From Vitellaria paradoxa (Eukaryota > Streptophyta > Magnoliopsida > Ericales > Sapotaceae): a stretch of 64,000 nt of DNA. Positions 45,226 to 57,087 of the stretch are shown piece by piece (positions within the stretch are counted from its first letter, which is position 1; each line of letters opens with the position of its first letter). The notes below the pieces were generated by a model. The model ran no database searches. It saw only the letters and a program-made list of their open reading frames with translations, and was not told the origin of the DNA. Both the position numbers and the translations under genes were made by a program. The DNA lies in NCBI GenBank assembly GCA_019916065.1, contig CM034241.1, forward strand, positions 24,579,840-24,643,839, read 5' to 3'.

Positions 45226-46233
45226 TGAATTGCTCTGCTGCTGATCTTTCTTTCCTGCTATAATATTGATTCTTTTCCATGGCCTATTATACAGTCATGT
45301 TATAGAATAATGTCATTTTTTTTTAATAGATGTCAGTGTAATCTTCTGACTTTCAGTAGACAGGTTATTCCAACCTCTTTAATAGTATCAATGCAATGTT
45401 CTAGTCCCTCGTAATCACAGTGAGCTCCCATTTATAACTGTTGCATTTGGCAAAAGATAATTTTCCTACTCTCAGGAATCAATGAATGTGGAGTTGTCTT
45501 CTTTTTTCTTTTGTTTGGCATATATGATTATTAAGGTGGTGTCCCCCCCCCCTCACAAAAAAAATGTTTGTAGAAAAGTGACAGGTAACAAAATTTGATT
45601 GTTAAAAATAAGATTTTGAGCTGACAAGACTTGTTGGAAAAGAATTGAATAATCCATTCTAATTATTTTCGTATAATATGTTAAAATAAAAAAAAAAATT
45701 AGTAAAAGTTAAAAATAACGATCGGAAAACAAAAATATGTAAATGTTTATAAAAATTTACAACTTTTTTGTGGAATTTTATCTCTCAAACACTGTCCCTG
45801 ATAGGGTGCTAGGAAAAGACATTAAATTTATATTATTGGGTGTTGGTTACTAATTATAATTGTTGTATCCACGCGAGGTCATAGCCTCTTCGGGAAACAC
45901 CTAACAAAGCTTCAAGCCTAGCCTAGAGAAGTGCTGAGTTAAGCAAAACAGATTGGCTTTGAGCAATATTTAATCCAGGTTTTAGCAAATTAAGTGTATT
46001 TGGTTTGGTTGAAAAGAGAGAGGAAGAAAAGAAGAATAAGATGCTTTCCATTGTTTGGCTAGGTAGTGGGAGGGAAGGAAAAGATGAGGAAAATAGGAAG
46101 TTTCCTTCCAAAACCAGTAGAAAAGGGCAGGGAAAGTGGAGAGAGAGGGGGAGGAAATTTATTAAAAATTAGTATTCATCTCTTTTTAAAAAAAAAATTT
46201 TAAAACAAAAATTGAATTATAAAATAGAGTTAT
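45226..46233. other. 3' region of the ALP1-like gene and non-coding DNA
   Basis: The 3' UTR probably lies within the first few hundred bases. No clear poly(A) signal stands out. A run of ten C lies at 45543-45552. A purine-rich segment is at 46015-46155. No other gene is seen. Confidence 0.45.
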
Positions 46234-46545
46234 TGCAGTAGACTCCCCTTGAGCTTCCCCCTTTCTGTACCTACGGTGGATGGAGAAGAAGATGACCAAA
46301 TGAATGGAAGAATTCGAAGACTTTCGAGTCTCCAAAAGAGAGAAAATTCTCAAAAAGATACTTCCTATTCTTCTTGCATTGCTGTTTCTGTATTTATAGT
46401 AAAAATTTTCACTAACTAATTGTGGTTACCCTTAACTAGGGTTAACGTAACCATGGTATGTGACTTACAACTATCAGCCATGTGCTTCTAGCTAGCTCAG
46501 CCCATGTGCTCTAGGACAGCTCAGCCCAGTGATGATTCTGTTACA
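46234..46545 (-). mobile_element. Probable short LTR (312 bp)
   Basis: On the minus strand it starts TGTAACAGAATC, has CTATAAATACAG about 140 bp inside, and ends AGTCTACTGCA. Flanks GTTAT (46229-46233) and GTTAA (46546-46550) match in four of five bases. No primer-binding site or polypurine tract is visible next to it, so a solo LTR is most likely. Confidence 0.4.
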
Positions 46546-47577
46546 GTTAAGCTAAAGAGATGGCCCATCTCACTTTTAGGCCACTCTCTTTACCCAGGTT
46601 GTTCAATTGGGCTTAATGCCTAGTTGTAGCCATTTGACCCATGGCCTTTACTTGACCCAATTGTTGAATTCTGCCCTGTTTTGTTGTGCTTTCAATTCAG
46701 CTTCCTTTGGAGTTTCTGCTGTTCCCTGTACTTATATTTAATACCCTCACCTACCTCAACTGCTAATATTTGAATCTGGGCTGTTGGAATTGAAAACTTG
46801 GATGGCCGAGATTGAGACTGCCATGTAGTGATTCGGGCTCTCCAGTTGAGCTCGTCAATGGCAGATCTAGGGGCTGATGGTTCACTTCCCACAATCTTGA
46901 GGCATGACTTCCATTACCCTTTTGTATCAACCCTTTCCCAAAACTTTCTGTGATGCTTCCCGAGTTATCTTCTATCTCCTTTTCATTTTCATCTATTGTA
47001 ATCTTCTTCATTTTTTGTTCTTCTTTCATACTGAGTATCTTGGTTTATTTACAGTTAATTACATGGAGATCCTCTCAACTAAATGTGATTTTTACTTTAT
47101 CTCGTAACTATGTAACCTCTTACACTTAGACCCACTAAATCATGAAAAATGATTACATTAGGAATCCATCTATAATTAATGACAATGAAAGTCACATGCC
47201 CAGCACATGTTTGATAAACTTAAGGATTAATTAGACGAAAACTCCTCAATTGAAGGTGATTTTCACTTTACCCACTATAAACTGTTTGACTACCTAAACT
47301 ATAAAAAGGGGTTCTGTTAGTAGTGGTTGCATATAACTATTAGCCTTACTATTTATTGACAAAGTAAAACATAAAAGCACAAAAGATAAATGGTGAAGGT
47401 TTAGGATCTGATGATGTTTCCTCCGACTTGATACTTGTGGTTGCCATTTGAGAATATTGCAAATGTAACTATATAAGTTTTGTGGATTTGGTATTGGTAT
47501 GCTCATTTGCGATGGGAATTTAAAGATAACGCAAAAAATTTATCCAAGTGTTAATCTTACACTTCGCTATTCAAACT
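46546..47577. other. Mixed non-coding sequence
   Basis: 46560-46900 is less AT-rich and has short minus-strand frames (46692-46892, 46763-47029) without recognisable domains. It could be internal sequence of a degraded retroelement. The rest is ordinary AT-rich DNA. Confidence 0.35.
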
Positions 47578-47942
47578 AGGGGTGTATTCGAGCCAAATCG
47601 AGTTGAATTTTAATTTATTCAAGTTTGGTTTGAACTATTTATATTATGGTTAAGTTGGAGGTCGAGTTCGGTTTGAACCTTTATATAGTCTTGAGTTCGG
47701 TTCAATAAAGAAAAATTTAAGCTTGAAATCAGCTTATAAGTAATTCGATTATAAAAATATTATTAAAATATATATATATATATATATAATTTTATTAAAC
47801 CGGCTCGTGAGTTTTTGAGTGGAGTTTTTCATAATTTGAACTTGAATTATATTCTAAACGAGTTATAAACTGAGTTCGATTCAAACTTTTTTCAAGCCCA
47901 TCTCGAACAGCTCGAAAAAGGCTCGACTTGTGGGTAGTCCTA
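47578..47942. mobile_element. Non-autonomous repeat with GGGGTGTATTCGAGCC end
   Basis: Begins TAGGGGTGTATTCGAGCC and ends GGCTCGACTTGTGGGTAGTCCTA; the two are partly inverted. The interior is full of GAGTTCGGTTTGAA-like words. It resembles a common family of short plant elements rich in TTCGAGC words. Superfamily not assigned. An (AT)n run is at about 47768-47788. Confidence 0.45.
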
Positions 47943-48011
47943 CTTCAAACCCATTGAGAAATCTATGATTTAACAGTCCTACTTCAAACCCATTGAGAAA
48001 TCTATGATTTA
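47936..48011. repeat. 39-bp tandem duplication
   Basis: AGTCCTACTTCAAACCCATT and the following 19 bases occur twice head to tail (starts 47936 and 47975) with no substitutions visible, so the duplication is recent. Confidence 0.9.
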
Positions 48012-48349
48012 CCCTTGCTAGGGAGATTGATTATTTTATAAAATTGTGTATTTAATGGCTAAGTGGGTTAATTTATATTGATTTTTGGAATAATTACATT
48101 GCTACTACAAGCATATTTTACGCTTGATTTCTTTTTGTGTTTTGAATTTTGATACAGGACAAGGAGGGTTAATGAAGCAAGAAAACGATCCAAGTCTGTA
48201 AATTAATCCATTTACACAAGTTTCTTTTAACATATTCTAAAAAAAATAACAATAATTTTTTTTAATTTTACGGATCCTCAATTTTACTATATTCCTCATC
48301 AAATTCTCTAAATTTTACTCCATAATGTTATGTATACATGAATTTAAAA

Positions 48350-49554
48350 GGGTTAAATATCTACTTACCCCTTAAACTATCAATTTTTTTTTTACTTCCC
48401 CCTTCAACTATCATTTTTTCGTTTAATAAGGATAAATCACATTTTCCATCCAATAGATGGATGGAAAAGTTAGTTCCAAGGCTATATTAATCTTTTAGCC
48501 TAAATATCCATTTGCCCCTAAAACTATTACATTTTTTTTACTTCTCCTTTCATCTATCAATTGAATTAGAATGAGAGTATTTTGGGTCAAATATCTACAT
48601 TGAACTAAATTGGCACAAAAGCTAATAGCTTATTTTTTGATTACATGTGCATCGCATTATTTTTACGGGTGATGTTTACAATTTGTTTGTTTGCCAAAAC
48701 AAAAAAAATTATGCAATGCCTATGCAATTAAAAAAATAAGGCATTAGCTTTTGTGCGAATCTTTTTTGTCACATGTCGACTTACACATGTATCACGTATA
48801 CCCCAATCTCTAATTAAATGAAAACCACCATTGTCACAATTATTAAATCAAATTGGTAAGATTATTATTATATATAAAGTAGGTCAATTGCTGTGTAAAA
48901 TAACTTAATTTCAACCCCATCAATCCCAAAAAGTGGGTTTTTTCAAATAAAAATGTGTTGCTCGATACTTACAAGCCGATTTTCTTCCGGTGGGAGCCCT
49001 CAAGACCCATGCCATTTTTGAAACCCTAACCTTATTGATGAAAATCCTTCAGATCCACAATGGAGTTAAAAAACGGTGACTGAACTAAAAAGCCCCAATT
49101 GATTTAAAATCAAAAAGGTCCCCAAGTTGCTAAACCAATTAGAAGGTTATAGGTTTGCATTGACCGGCATAAGTTTACTTTGCTAAACCAATTAGAAAAT
49201 TATAAGTTTGCTCTACCAACCATCAAAATCCCACAATGGAGTTGACCGGCATAAGTTTGCTTTGAATCCTTTCGGAAATATTTGGTTTAATCGGCAAAAG
49301 TTTGCTTTGATCAATAAATTAAAAACCCTTAGTTGTTTTAAGTGTATGGAATGTTCATATTACCCCATTTCTTTTTTCATTAGTTAAGAAAAAAAAAAAG
49401 TTAACGGTTTCCGTTACAAATTTTGGATGAAAAATATGATTTGTCCTTAATAAAAAAGAAAATGATAGTTGAAGGGGGAAGGGAGTTCAATTGGTAGTTG
49501 AAGGGGGAAGTAAAAAAAATTTGATAGTTTAAAGGGTAAGTAGATATTTAACCC
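48350..49554. mobile_element. MULE-type TIR element (1.2 kb)
   Basis: The left end GGGTTAAATATCTACTTACC, then ACTTCCCCCTTCAACTATCA. The right end has the inverses TGATAGTTGAAGGGGGAAG and GGTAAGTAGATATTTAACCC. TIRs are about 100 bp. Flanks aatttaaaa (48341-48349) and tatttaaaa (49555-49563) match in eight of nine bases, the 9-bp duplication of Mutator-like elements. The interior is non-coding. It holds another inverted pair (GCACAAAAGCTAATAGCTTA at about 48612 and ATTAGCTTTTGTGCG at about 48745) and direct repeats of GACCGGCATAAGTTT. Confidence 0.75.
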
Positions 49555-49563
49555 TATTTAAAA

Positions 49564-50178
49564 ATATATTTTTTTATATAAAATTCATGACTAACAATAG
49601 AGGAGGGAAAAACAGGAAGAGAGAGTGGTAGAAGAGGAGAATTTAATAAAAAAGAAAAAAGTTGTGACTGTAGTTACCTCAATTTTACCCCCTAATATGA
49701 GCAATTGCTAGATTTCATTTACAGTATAACTAACAAATAATGTTTCTTATAGTCATTTGTAAATATTATTCACAATTTTTCTTCAGCATTAAACAAGTCA
49801 AATTGCTCAGATTCAATGTAAATAATTATTTGTTAAAAAACGATGGTTACATTCCTCGCAAACAAAAAAAGACAGATCGATAGCTTAAATCAAGTCAGAT
49901 TCTCATAAAATTACACATAGACACTCAATATATTATACTGAAGATTTCCACGTTCAGAAATTAGTCATATTGAATAACTAGGGCTCAATCGAGTCCAGAA
50001 CTCAAAAAGGGTATCTATCGATACAGCGAGAGAGTTGTATTTTTCAGACTAACTAGTTCATGTCAAAAAAATAAAGGGTGCTCTAGAATATTCAAGGGCA
50101 TCTTAAGGAATAATTCTTCTCTCTCTTGCTCACTTACAAATTTACTCCACCATCTCTAACTCTCTCATCTTCTCTCTC
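49564..50178. other. No gene seen
   Basis: AT-rich non-coding DNA between the MULE and the LTR fragment. A CT-rich stretch lies at 50110-50180. Confidence 0.5.
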
Positions 50179-50815
50179 TGTCACACCCAGGGTCTCATAA
50201 CCCAAAGAGTGAATTAAATAATCATATATAATAGATATACACTAACTATAAACCCAATCAAAGTTGCACAGTCACCCTAAAATGATCATCTACAATAATA
50301 AAATAATAATAACAAAAGATTTGGTCATAACCGAGCATTAGTGCTCATAAATATAGCATAAGATAATATCTAGACTCATCAGCATTTGCAACCATATCAA
50401 ATATCGAACTAAATAATACATTTTTAAGAAAAATATATAATACAATCTACCTATCTCCTCAGAGAATAAGAGAATAGTAATAATCTAAAATATACCAAAA
50501 CATAATGGGCCCATCCAAGCCTCAGCCTCTGCACCTACGATACAATCTGTTAGCACTTAATCCATGTGTGCCCATGATGCATATATAAATAGATATAATA
50601 TGTAATACATGTTGTAGCATGATATTATCGTGCAACCAATAGTAATAATAACTGATAACATCATAACATGATCATATCATACCATCGATACCTGATCAAC
50701 CACATATTATCGTTATATATAAACATCAACATAATAAATATTATTTTATTATCTTTCAATTATCCATTTACCATCATCTCATTACATACACACACATGGG
50801 ATGGATATTCTAAAA
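50179..50815 (-). mobile_element. Gypsy LTR fragment
   Basis: The plus strand begins TGTCACACCCAGGGTCTCATAACCC, the inverse of the way the solo LTR at 31642-35310 ends (GGGTTATGA-like then GGGGCGTGACA). It is therefore the 3' end of a chromovirus-type LTR on the minus strand, truncated at about 50815. No target duplication or partner LTR. Confidence 0.55.
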
Positions 50816-50817
50816 AA

Positions 50818-52005
50818 TTGCCTTGTAATTAGACTTGTCAATGAGTCGAATCTGTATCAAATCTATCAACTTGAGACATGATCCAGAGATAATAATAATG
50901 GATCTGATCCAAATTCAAAAGTAATCGAATCTGATTTGTAAGATCTAATCCAAATCCATACACCCGAATTCGACCCGTTCTAAAAAATAATTTTTTTTAA
51001 ACTATCATTTCATAAAAATAAAAAATATATGTTATCATTTCATAAAAATAAAAAATAGATGTTATTTAATATATATGTATATCTGTTATATATATGTACA
51101 AGCAACAAAGATATTTTAGTAAATCGTGATTAGTAAGACTAAGAATTTAATATGACAAGATCTATTTTATACACATTTTCAAAATTGTAGGCTCCGTTTG
51201 GCAAAGTTTATATTTACTATTTTTCTATTTATGTTTATAGATTTTTGAAAATTGATTAAATTTGTTTTTTATTTTTTTGTTTATAAAAAATGAAAACTTA
51301 AACAAAAAAATAATAATAAAACATAAACAAAAAAAAAAGTGTCTCTCTCTCTCTCTCTCTTTTTCCTGATATAAACATTTGTCAATTTTAACATTTTACT
51401 CATTTTTGTTGCATCATATTAAAATAGAATTATTTTATTCAAATATTTTATTAAACTAAAACTATTTTAATAAATAATATAATTTAACTAATTTAATTTA
51501 ATTAATTAAACTGAATAAATTTATTGGTTTGTCTCCAAATTTAACGCATGGATACGTTACTCACATACAATTTTTTTTTTTTTGGTGCCAAATATATCAA
51601 CAAAACAAATTACAAAGAAAAATCAAACACAAACAAATCTCAATATTTCCAACACAACTTTCATTGTTCTAAACTTAAACAAAAGTAAAAATAAAGTATT
51701 CAACAAAACTACAAATTTAAAAAAAAACTATATATTATATTATATTATTTTAGGGATAAAATTATGAATATATAAATACAGATTATATTATATTGAACGG
51801 GTATGTACCGGCTACCGTGTAAATATAAACTAATATTGGGTATCAGATATCGAGTACCTTACAGAATAAATTTAAACTCATATGGGTATTAAATTTCAAT
51901 ACCAAACCCGTTCCAATCCCATTAGAGTATTTTCCAATGAATTTTTATCAAGTTTGATCAAATTGGATATCCTCGTGTATTCATTCTAATGATATCCCCA
52001 GGGAG
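50818..52005. repeat. Repeat-derived region with a truncated AT-rich TIR element
   Basis: 50825-50975 and 51790-51990 have GGATCTGATCCAAAT/GGGTATCAGATATCGAGTA-like words that recall a short element rich in GGGTA/ACCCG words, possibly its two halves. Between them, 51189-51525 begins GGCTCCGTTTGGCAAAG and has the AT-rich interior seen at 7069-8028 but no matching right end. Coordinates are approximate. Confidence 0.35.
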
Positions 52006-53426
52006 AGGAGTATCGATTTACAGGTCCGAAAGAAAATTTTCCATTTGCCATGAGGTGCCGAATTGACACAAGCCTGTGAAAATACGCAGTAAAGAAAATT
52101 GGTCAGGCACGTTCCTTAATCTGTGTGGGTTCATATGCCCCATATGAATTGACAGTTGAAATTTGTCAATTAAGACTGGGCAAGCGAAGGTACATTAGTT
52201 ATTTATTCTTAGCATTGGATTTTTTCAGTGGCCAAAATTACTTATTTTTCTCTCTACTTTGGTTATCGTTTCAATCATTTCACGTGAAAATATACCTCAT
52301 ATTTTTTAAATATTTTTTTATAAAAATTTTTAAATTAATATTTTCAAAATGTAATAATATTTGTAATAAATAAAAAATTTCACACATTTATGAAACACTA
52401 TATGAATACTTTAGTCTATTTTAGTTAGTTTTTTTTACTTTATAGGTTATTTTTATAGTTTTTTTTATATATATTTATTTTACAAATTTACATTTAAATT
52501 ACTGCGTAAATTATATCTCAATGCCTCAATTTCAAGTTACAACGAAAGTGATGCCTCTTCCCACCCCTTATAAATAAAGTGATGCCTCTCCTTGCCCTTT
52601 ATTTCTTACATGAGGATTCTTAAAGTTGAAATATAATTTTAAGAGTTTAAGTTAGATTTTTAATTTTTGAATCTTTAGGTAATATCATCCAATAAATAAA
52701 ATCTCAAACTCAACTTGAGATTCCTAAAATTAAAATAGAACATCACAACCCCCTCATCCTTATCTCTCGTTCTTTTGTTTGTAGATACGGTTTATCTAAT
52801 TGATTGTGTAATTGAGAATTCTGATTGACTGATAAAAGCGAGCTTGCACCTCTGTACATACAAGTTTGTTGAGTCTATGGCACAATTCTAGTACTGATTT
52901 CATTTTTTTTCCCCTCTCATTTCATTTCTTTTTCCTTCTTGTCTATTTCCTTCATTTGCATTCGACAAACATGTTTTTTCGAACGGTTGTGAGCTTTAGT
53001 TTTCTCTCCAACTCAACCTTGTGAATTTTGGTATTTGTTTGTCAGTCTTCCCATACTTCGCTTTTACTCATTTTTGAACAAAATGCAGAGCCTCCTATTC
53101 CTTTACCTTCTGCAGGCAATTATTTTTATCTCAATTATTGGTATTCCTTTTCAAATTTCCGCCATTTTGTTAGTGCAGTAGGCTGTCTGCCTCTTAGAGC
53201 AATCAACTAATCCTAGCACGAGTAAAGGGTTAGATGGTATAGACTGTATTGTCTTAGATAACAAACACTTTCCGCCTATTATATTTGACAGATCTCTAGA
53301 AGGTCAACTAGCTGGAGAGGTGGCTCCATTATGGCTTAAACGGATTTGAATTTTGAAATTAACTTTCATAGAGTGAAGATTGTACGTCTGATCTTTCCTA
53401 AACTCCTATACACTGAATTATCCCTT
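52006..53426. other. No gene seen
   Basis: AT-rich sequence. AAAGTGATGCCTCT is repeated at about 52546 and 52579. Short frames lack domains. Confidence 0.45.
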
Positions 53427-53427
53427 G

Positions 53428-53481
<54 letters not shown>
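53427..53481. repeat. (TA)n(GA)n compound microsatellite
   Basis: About nine TA units run into about seventeen GA units without interruption. Confidence 0.92.
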
Positions 53482-53484
<3 letters not shown>

Positions 53485-54234
53485 TTGATGTTCAATCAAG
53501 AGGTTAAAAAAAAAAAGAACTCCATTGTAGTCCAATTCTTGGCTAAGCTAGCCTTCGAAACATGGCTGCTTTAGATGTTCTCAGTAACTGAAAAAGGCAT
53601 CTCATCTTAACATTTGTTTACTCTGAGCTGAGCTATTCAAGAAAATCATTCAACTCTTAATTAACCTTGAGAACTAACTTTGTGAAATCGGCAAAAAACA
53701 TGCATAGCCAAAGCAGTGCACCACTCGCCCAGATAAACTATATATACACAGCATCGTAAGTCTCTTACTGGCACCGAGTTTGGACATACAAAAGTAGAAA
53801 GAACAGCTTTTGAGAGTACCTTCAAATAAAATCACAAGCTAAAAAAAATACATGATCTTAAAATGTCAACCCTCCGATTATTTGACCATCGAACCGCGTA
53901 AAGCAGGGTACCTGCATAATGCAGCTGCGTGGAAAGAGACCCCGGTTGAAGCTTTCTACCTGGACTCGTTTCATGTAATATTTCACCATCGTCATCTGTA
54001 ATGACCAGCAAGTCCGCAATTCATCATAGAAAATCGTATTGGTTCCGCAATAACCTAAAATTTCTCACCTCTGAACCAGTAGCTTCCAAACTGAAGAACT
54101 AACTTTCCCCGGGAATGAAATTCTTAGGTCCACCACTTACCAGAAATTTCAGCTGATGCTATAAGAACAAACTCTTGCAGCTGAACTTGAATTGGATCCA
54201 AATGGCGTAGGACCTTAAACTCCAGCCTCAGCCT
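53482..54234. other. Region downstream of the O-fucosyltransferase pseudogene
   Basis: Normal-complexity non-coding DNA that may be the former 3' UTR of the minus-strand pseudogene. No domain is seen in any frame. Confidence 0.4.
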
Positions 54235-55063
54235 CTATTCTTTGGGCTCACAAATACAACCAGGGAGGGGATTCACATAAAAACTCTCCTCCAGCTTTGG
54301 GAACTCACCCGCTTCTCTTAAATATGGAGCCCCAACTCTATGTGAAGTTTCTTCACTTTACAGCTATATTTCTTCCACGATATTTTTCCTTCATTAAATG
54401 CATCAAGGAGCTTAGCAAAATTCATCCTGGGTTAACAAAATAACTATGAAACATCTCCGTGCATGAACATTGGAAAATCTACTGCCCATAGTACTAGTTT
54501 TCATAAACCTAATGTGGGACTCAATTAACTAGAATTTAACCAAGCCAGACATGTTTAGAACAGTATGAAGCTGGTAGGTACAAATTTTGCCTGTCTGGAC
54601 TGAGTTTTCCTGAAGTCCTCAAAGCGCCTATGACCTTGAACAGCCTTTGCCATATACCCATTATATGTATGAATGAAAACGTCACTCTGAAGGGCAACAA
54701 CATTGTCCAGGCCAGCTAGCATATTCTGGTGATTCTGGAAGGGTTTTAGTTCGTCTCCTTCTGGAAGAGTGGAATGGGTGAAAATGTTGGGGAAATTTCC
54801 TGTGAGATATTGCAAACTTCCATTCCCATAAGCTTCACCAGCAACCAAATAAGTCATAGTGCCGGGTGAGAAAACCGGCCCTTTGAGCAGAAGGGAAGTC
54901 TCCCACGGAGTCAACAGACAGCCTCCAAGTTTCCTTCTCTAATCCATCAATCTCCTTTCCCTTCCAATGGCTGACCTCATATCGCATCCTACGAAGCTCA
55001 TCATCTTCTTCTGTTGTCAAATTATGGCTGCAGCCTGTAAATGCAAGTATATCTTTCTCATAC
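54235..55063 (-). pseudogene. Plant O-fucosyltransferase family pseudogene, last exons
   Basis: Exon 55063-54591 encodes [33 protein letters not shown], then in another frame [36 protein letters not shown] and AGLDNVVALQSDVFIHTY, followed by AKAVQGHRRFEDFRK. The last exon, 54426-54235, encodes MNFAKLLDAFNEGKISWK and, in a shifted frame, [17 protein letters not shown] and [11 protein letters not shown] before TAG. These are signatures of the plant GDP-fucose O-fucosyltransferase-like (DUF246/GT106-type) family of Golgi glycosyltransferases. Lesions: a frameshift near 54920, a 2-base loss just before the splice site near 54603, about 4 bases lost near 54345, a GC instead of GT donor (54590-54589), and AC where the acceptor AG should precede 55063. 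Upstream exons are absent from the window. Confidence 0.8.
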
Positions 55064-55660
55064 GTACAAGGAGAATAAAACCATGACTTCAAAATGGGCA
55101 ATGAAAACACCAGTCTTTCTTTTTTATTCTGTACAAGGAACCAAAAAAACACCTAAATCAAACCAGCTCCTTTGTGGTACTTAAAAATACACACCATTTA
55201 ATGCAGCCTGTAGCTATGCAACAAGTAAGAATAAGTGGCATTCCTGAATGAAGTCCCCAAACAAGTATGCGACTTGTAAAATTGGAAGTATGATTATAAT
55301 TTTATAAATATAAACTAGCATAACTCCAGTTTATAGAAGTAACTAATTTACACCGATACCTAAGATAAGTTATAACAAAAACTACTACTAATTAATTTTT
55401 CCATAAGAAAAGGTCAACAAGATGGTGCTGTAATTTTGCAGTTTTAGAGGGGTGATTGTAGGTGACCAGAGCAACCCTAGCTGCAGGAAGTAGTTCGCAG
55501 GCCTCCCTCCACCACGTCAAGGCGACTGAGACCAAGAGGCTAACCCCTCCGCCCCCCCCCCCCGGGCGGGCGCCACCAAAAGCGAGTCCTAAGGACTGCC
55601 CACTCAAAAGGCTCACAAGCACACACTCATTTGTGGAACCAACTGAGGATGAGCTGTTTG
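55064..55660. other. Intron remnant and unassigned sequence with a 12-C run
   Basis: 55064-55440 is probably former intron of the pseudogene. 55440-55660 is GC-richer, contains twelve consecutive C (55552-55563) and may be the beginning of the gypsy LTR that follows. Nothing coding is recognised. Confidence 0.35.
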
Positions 55661-57087
55661 GTGGCTAGAGTAAAGAAATCCATCGAAACACCTTCGACCA
55701 ACCCAAGGAGAGAGAATCATTGCCTAACAAAACCAATCCCATACCACACAACCACTCTGTAGTTACACAACCATAATCCTCACATTATCCAACCATGTAA
55801 TGGTGTTACCACCATTTGGTCAGTTGTATCTTCACCAACGAATTATTCAGGCCATACACAGTCGGCCTCCTAGTTTTGGAGTCATTGTCCTTGGTGCATA
55901 TAAACCAACCTCCTTGTCCTGACTTAACCCCTATAAATATCCCCGCCAAGCTATACCCTGTCTAAATAATACAAACATATTCTCCTCCACAACCAACCAA
56001 CTAGTTATCTCTCTCCTTCTTACTCTAGGCTGTCCTAGCTCTCACCCAATCTGCCTTCGATAACATCTCGCCATTAACCACATGCAACGCTATTCCCAGA
56101 TAGTTGGAGCATCCAGACATACCCCAACCATCCACATATTACTTTGCTAGGGAACAAGTGTTGAACATCTCCTATGGCACCCCATAAGAAAATTGCTAGC
56201 ATAGTTAACATTGACATCTATGATGGTGTTGAGATTAGTTCCACAGACAGTGGGGAACAATAGCTAGTGACAACGTAACCAATGCTAACCTCCATGACAG
56301 ACTAGCTCTAGGTCATCACGAAGCAAGTATTGATTTCCCAGTAGTCACAAGTAGAGGCTCAACATGTTTAACAAGCCATGATGTAGGCCATTCTGAACCT
56401 GTAATGGTGGTAGATACCCACCCCGCCACCTCCCTCAGTGTTGACACCACCAGCCACAACCAATTCAAGAAGCAACCCGACGTGCATGATGAAGGAAACA
56501 GTGTTATTCCTCCGCCAAATGGAAACAACCCCATTAAATAGTCCCCATCCTAGATCTCAAATGGCATCTAGCCACCAAAGACCCATGCTATAATTTCAAC
56601 GAATGATGTAATCTAGCCCCCATCGAGGGGTCTACATACTACTAGAATGAAATTTTGATAGCTAATGTCAGCACTTTTGACCTCCATTAGCAAGTAGTTC
56701 TTACCCCAAGCTTCCTCACACTAGCAGATGCCTCATTTCCTATGCAAAACCAAATGCCCAACTTAAGTCCCACATCCAAGATTTGGTTCACCAGGAAAGC
56801 TCTAACACTCCCTCCTCACTTTGATCTCCGGCCACCTTACCCCACCGAGATAGCCAAACTTCCTTAACCTTAGGAGTACACTGTGTTGAGATGCATGCCC
56901 TCAACTCATGTATTTTAAGACATTCTGAATACTTATTTAATAAAGAACGTTTATTCTTTTAAGGTTTCTTTATTTAGTATGGATGTATTTTATTCATGTG
57001 ATTAATGTTATCCTTAATTGGTTAAAAAACTTAATTCATGTCCATGAATGTGTTTCATGTACAGAAGATAATGAGTCTTAATCAATA

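Noticed and set aside
46563..47029. Gag gene on the minus strand
   Set aside because: Frames are short and broken and I recognise no gag motif; only a possible LTR nearby supports a retroelement.
55392..55668. Frames across the 12-C run
   Set aside because: The Gly- or Pro-rich stretch comes from the homopolymer, which is also prone to sequencing error.
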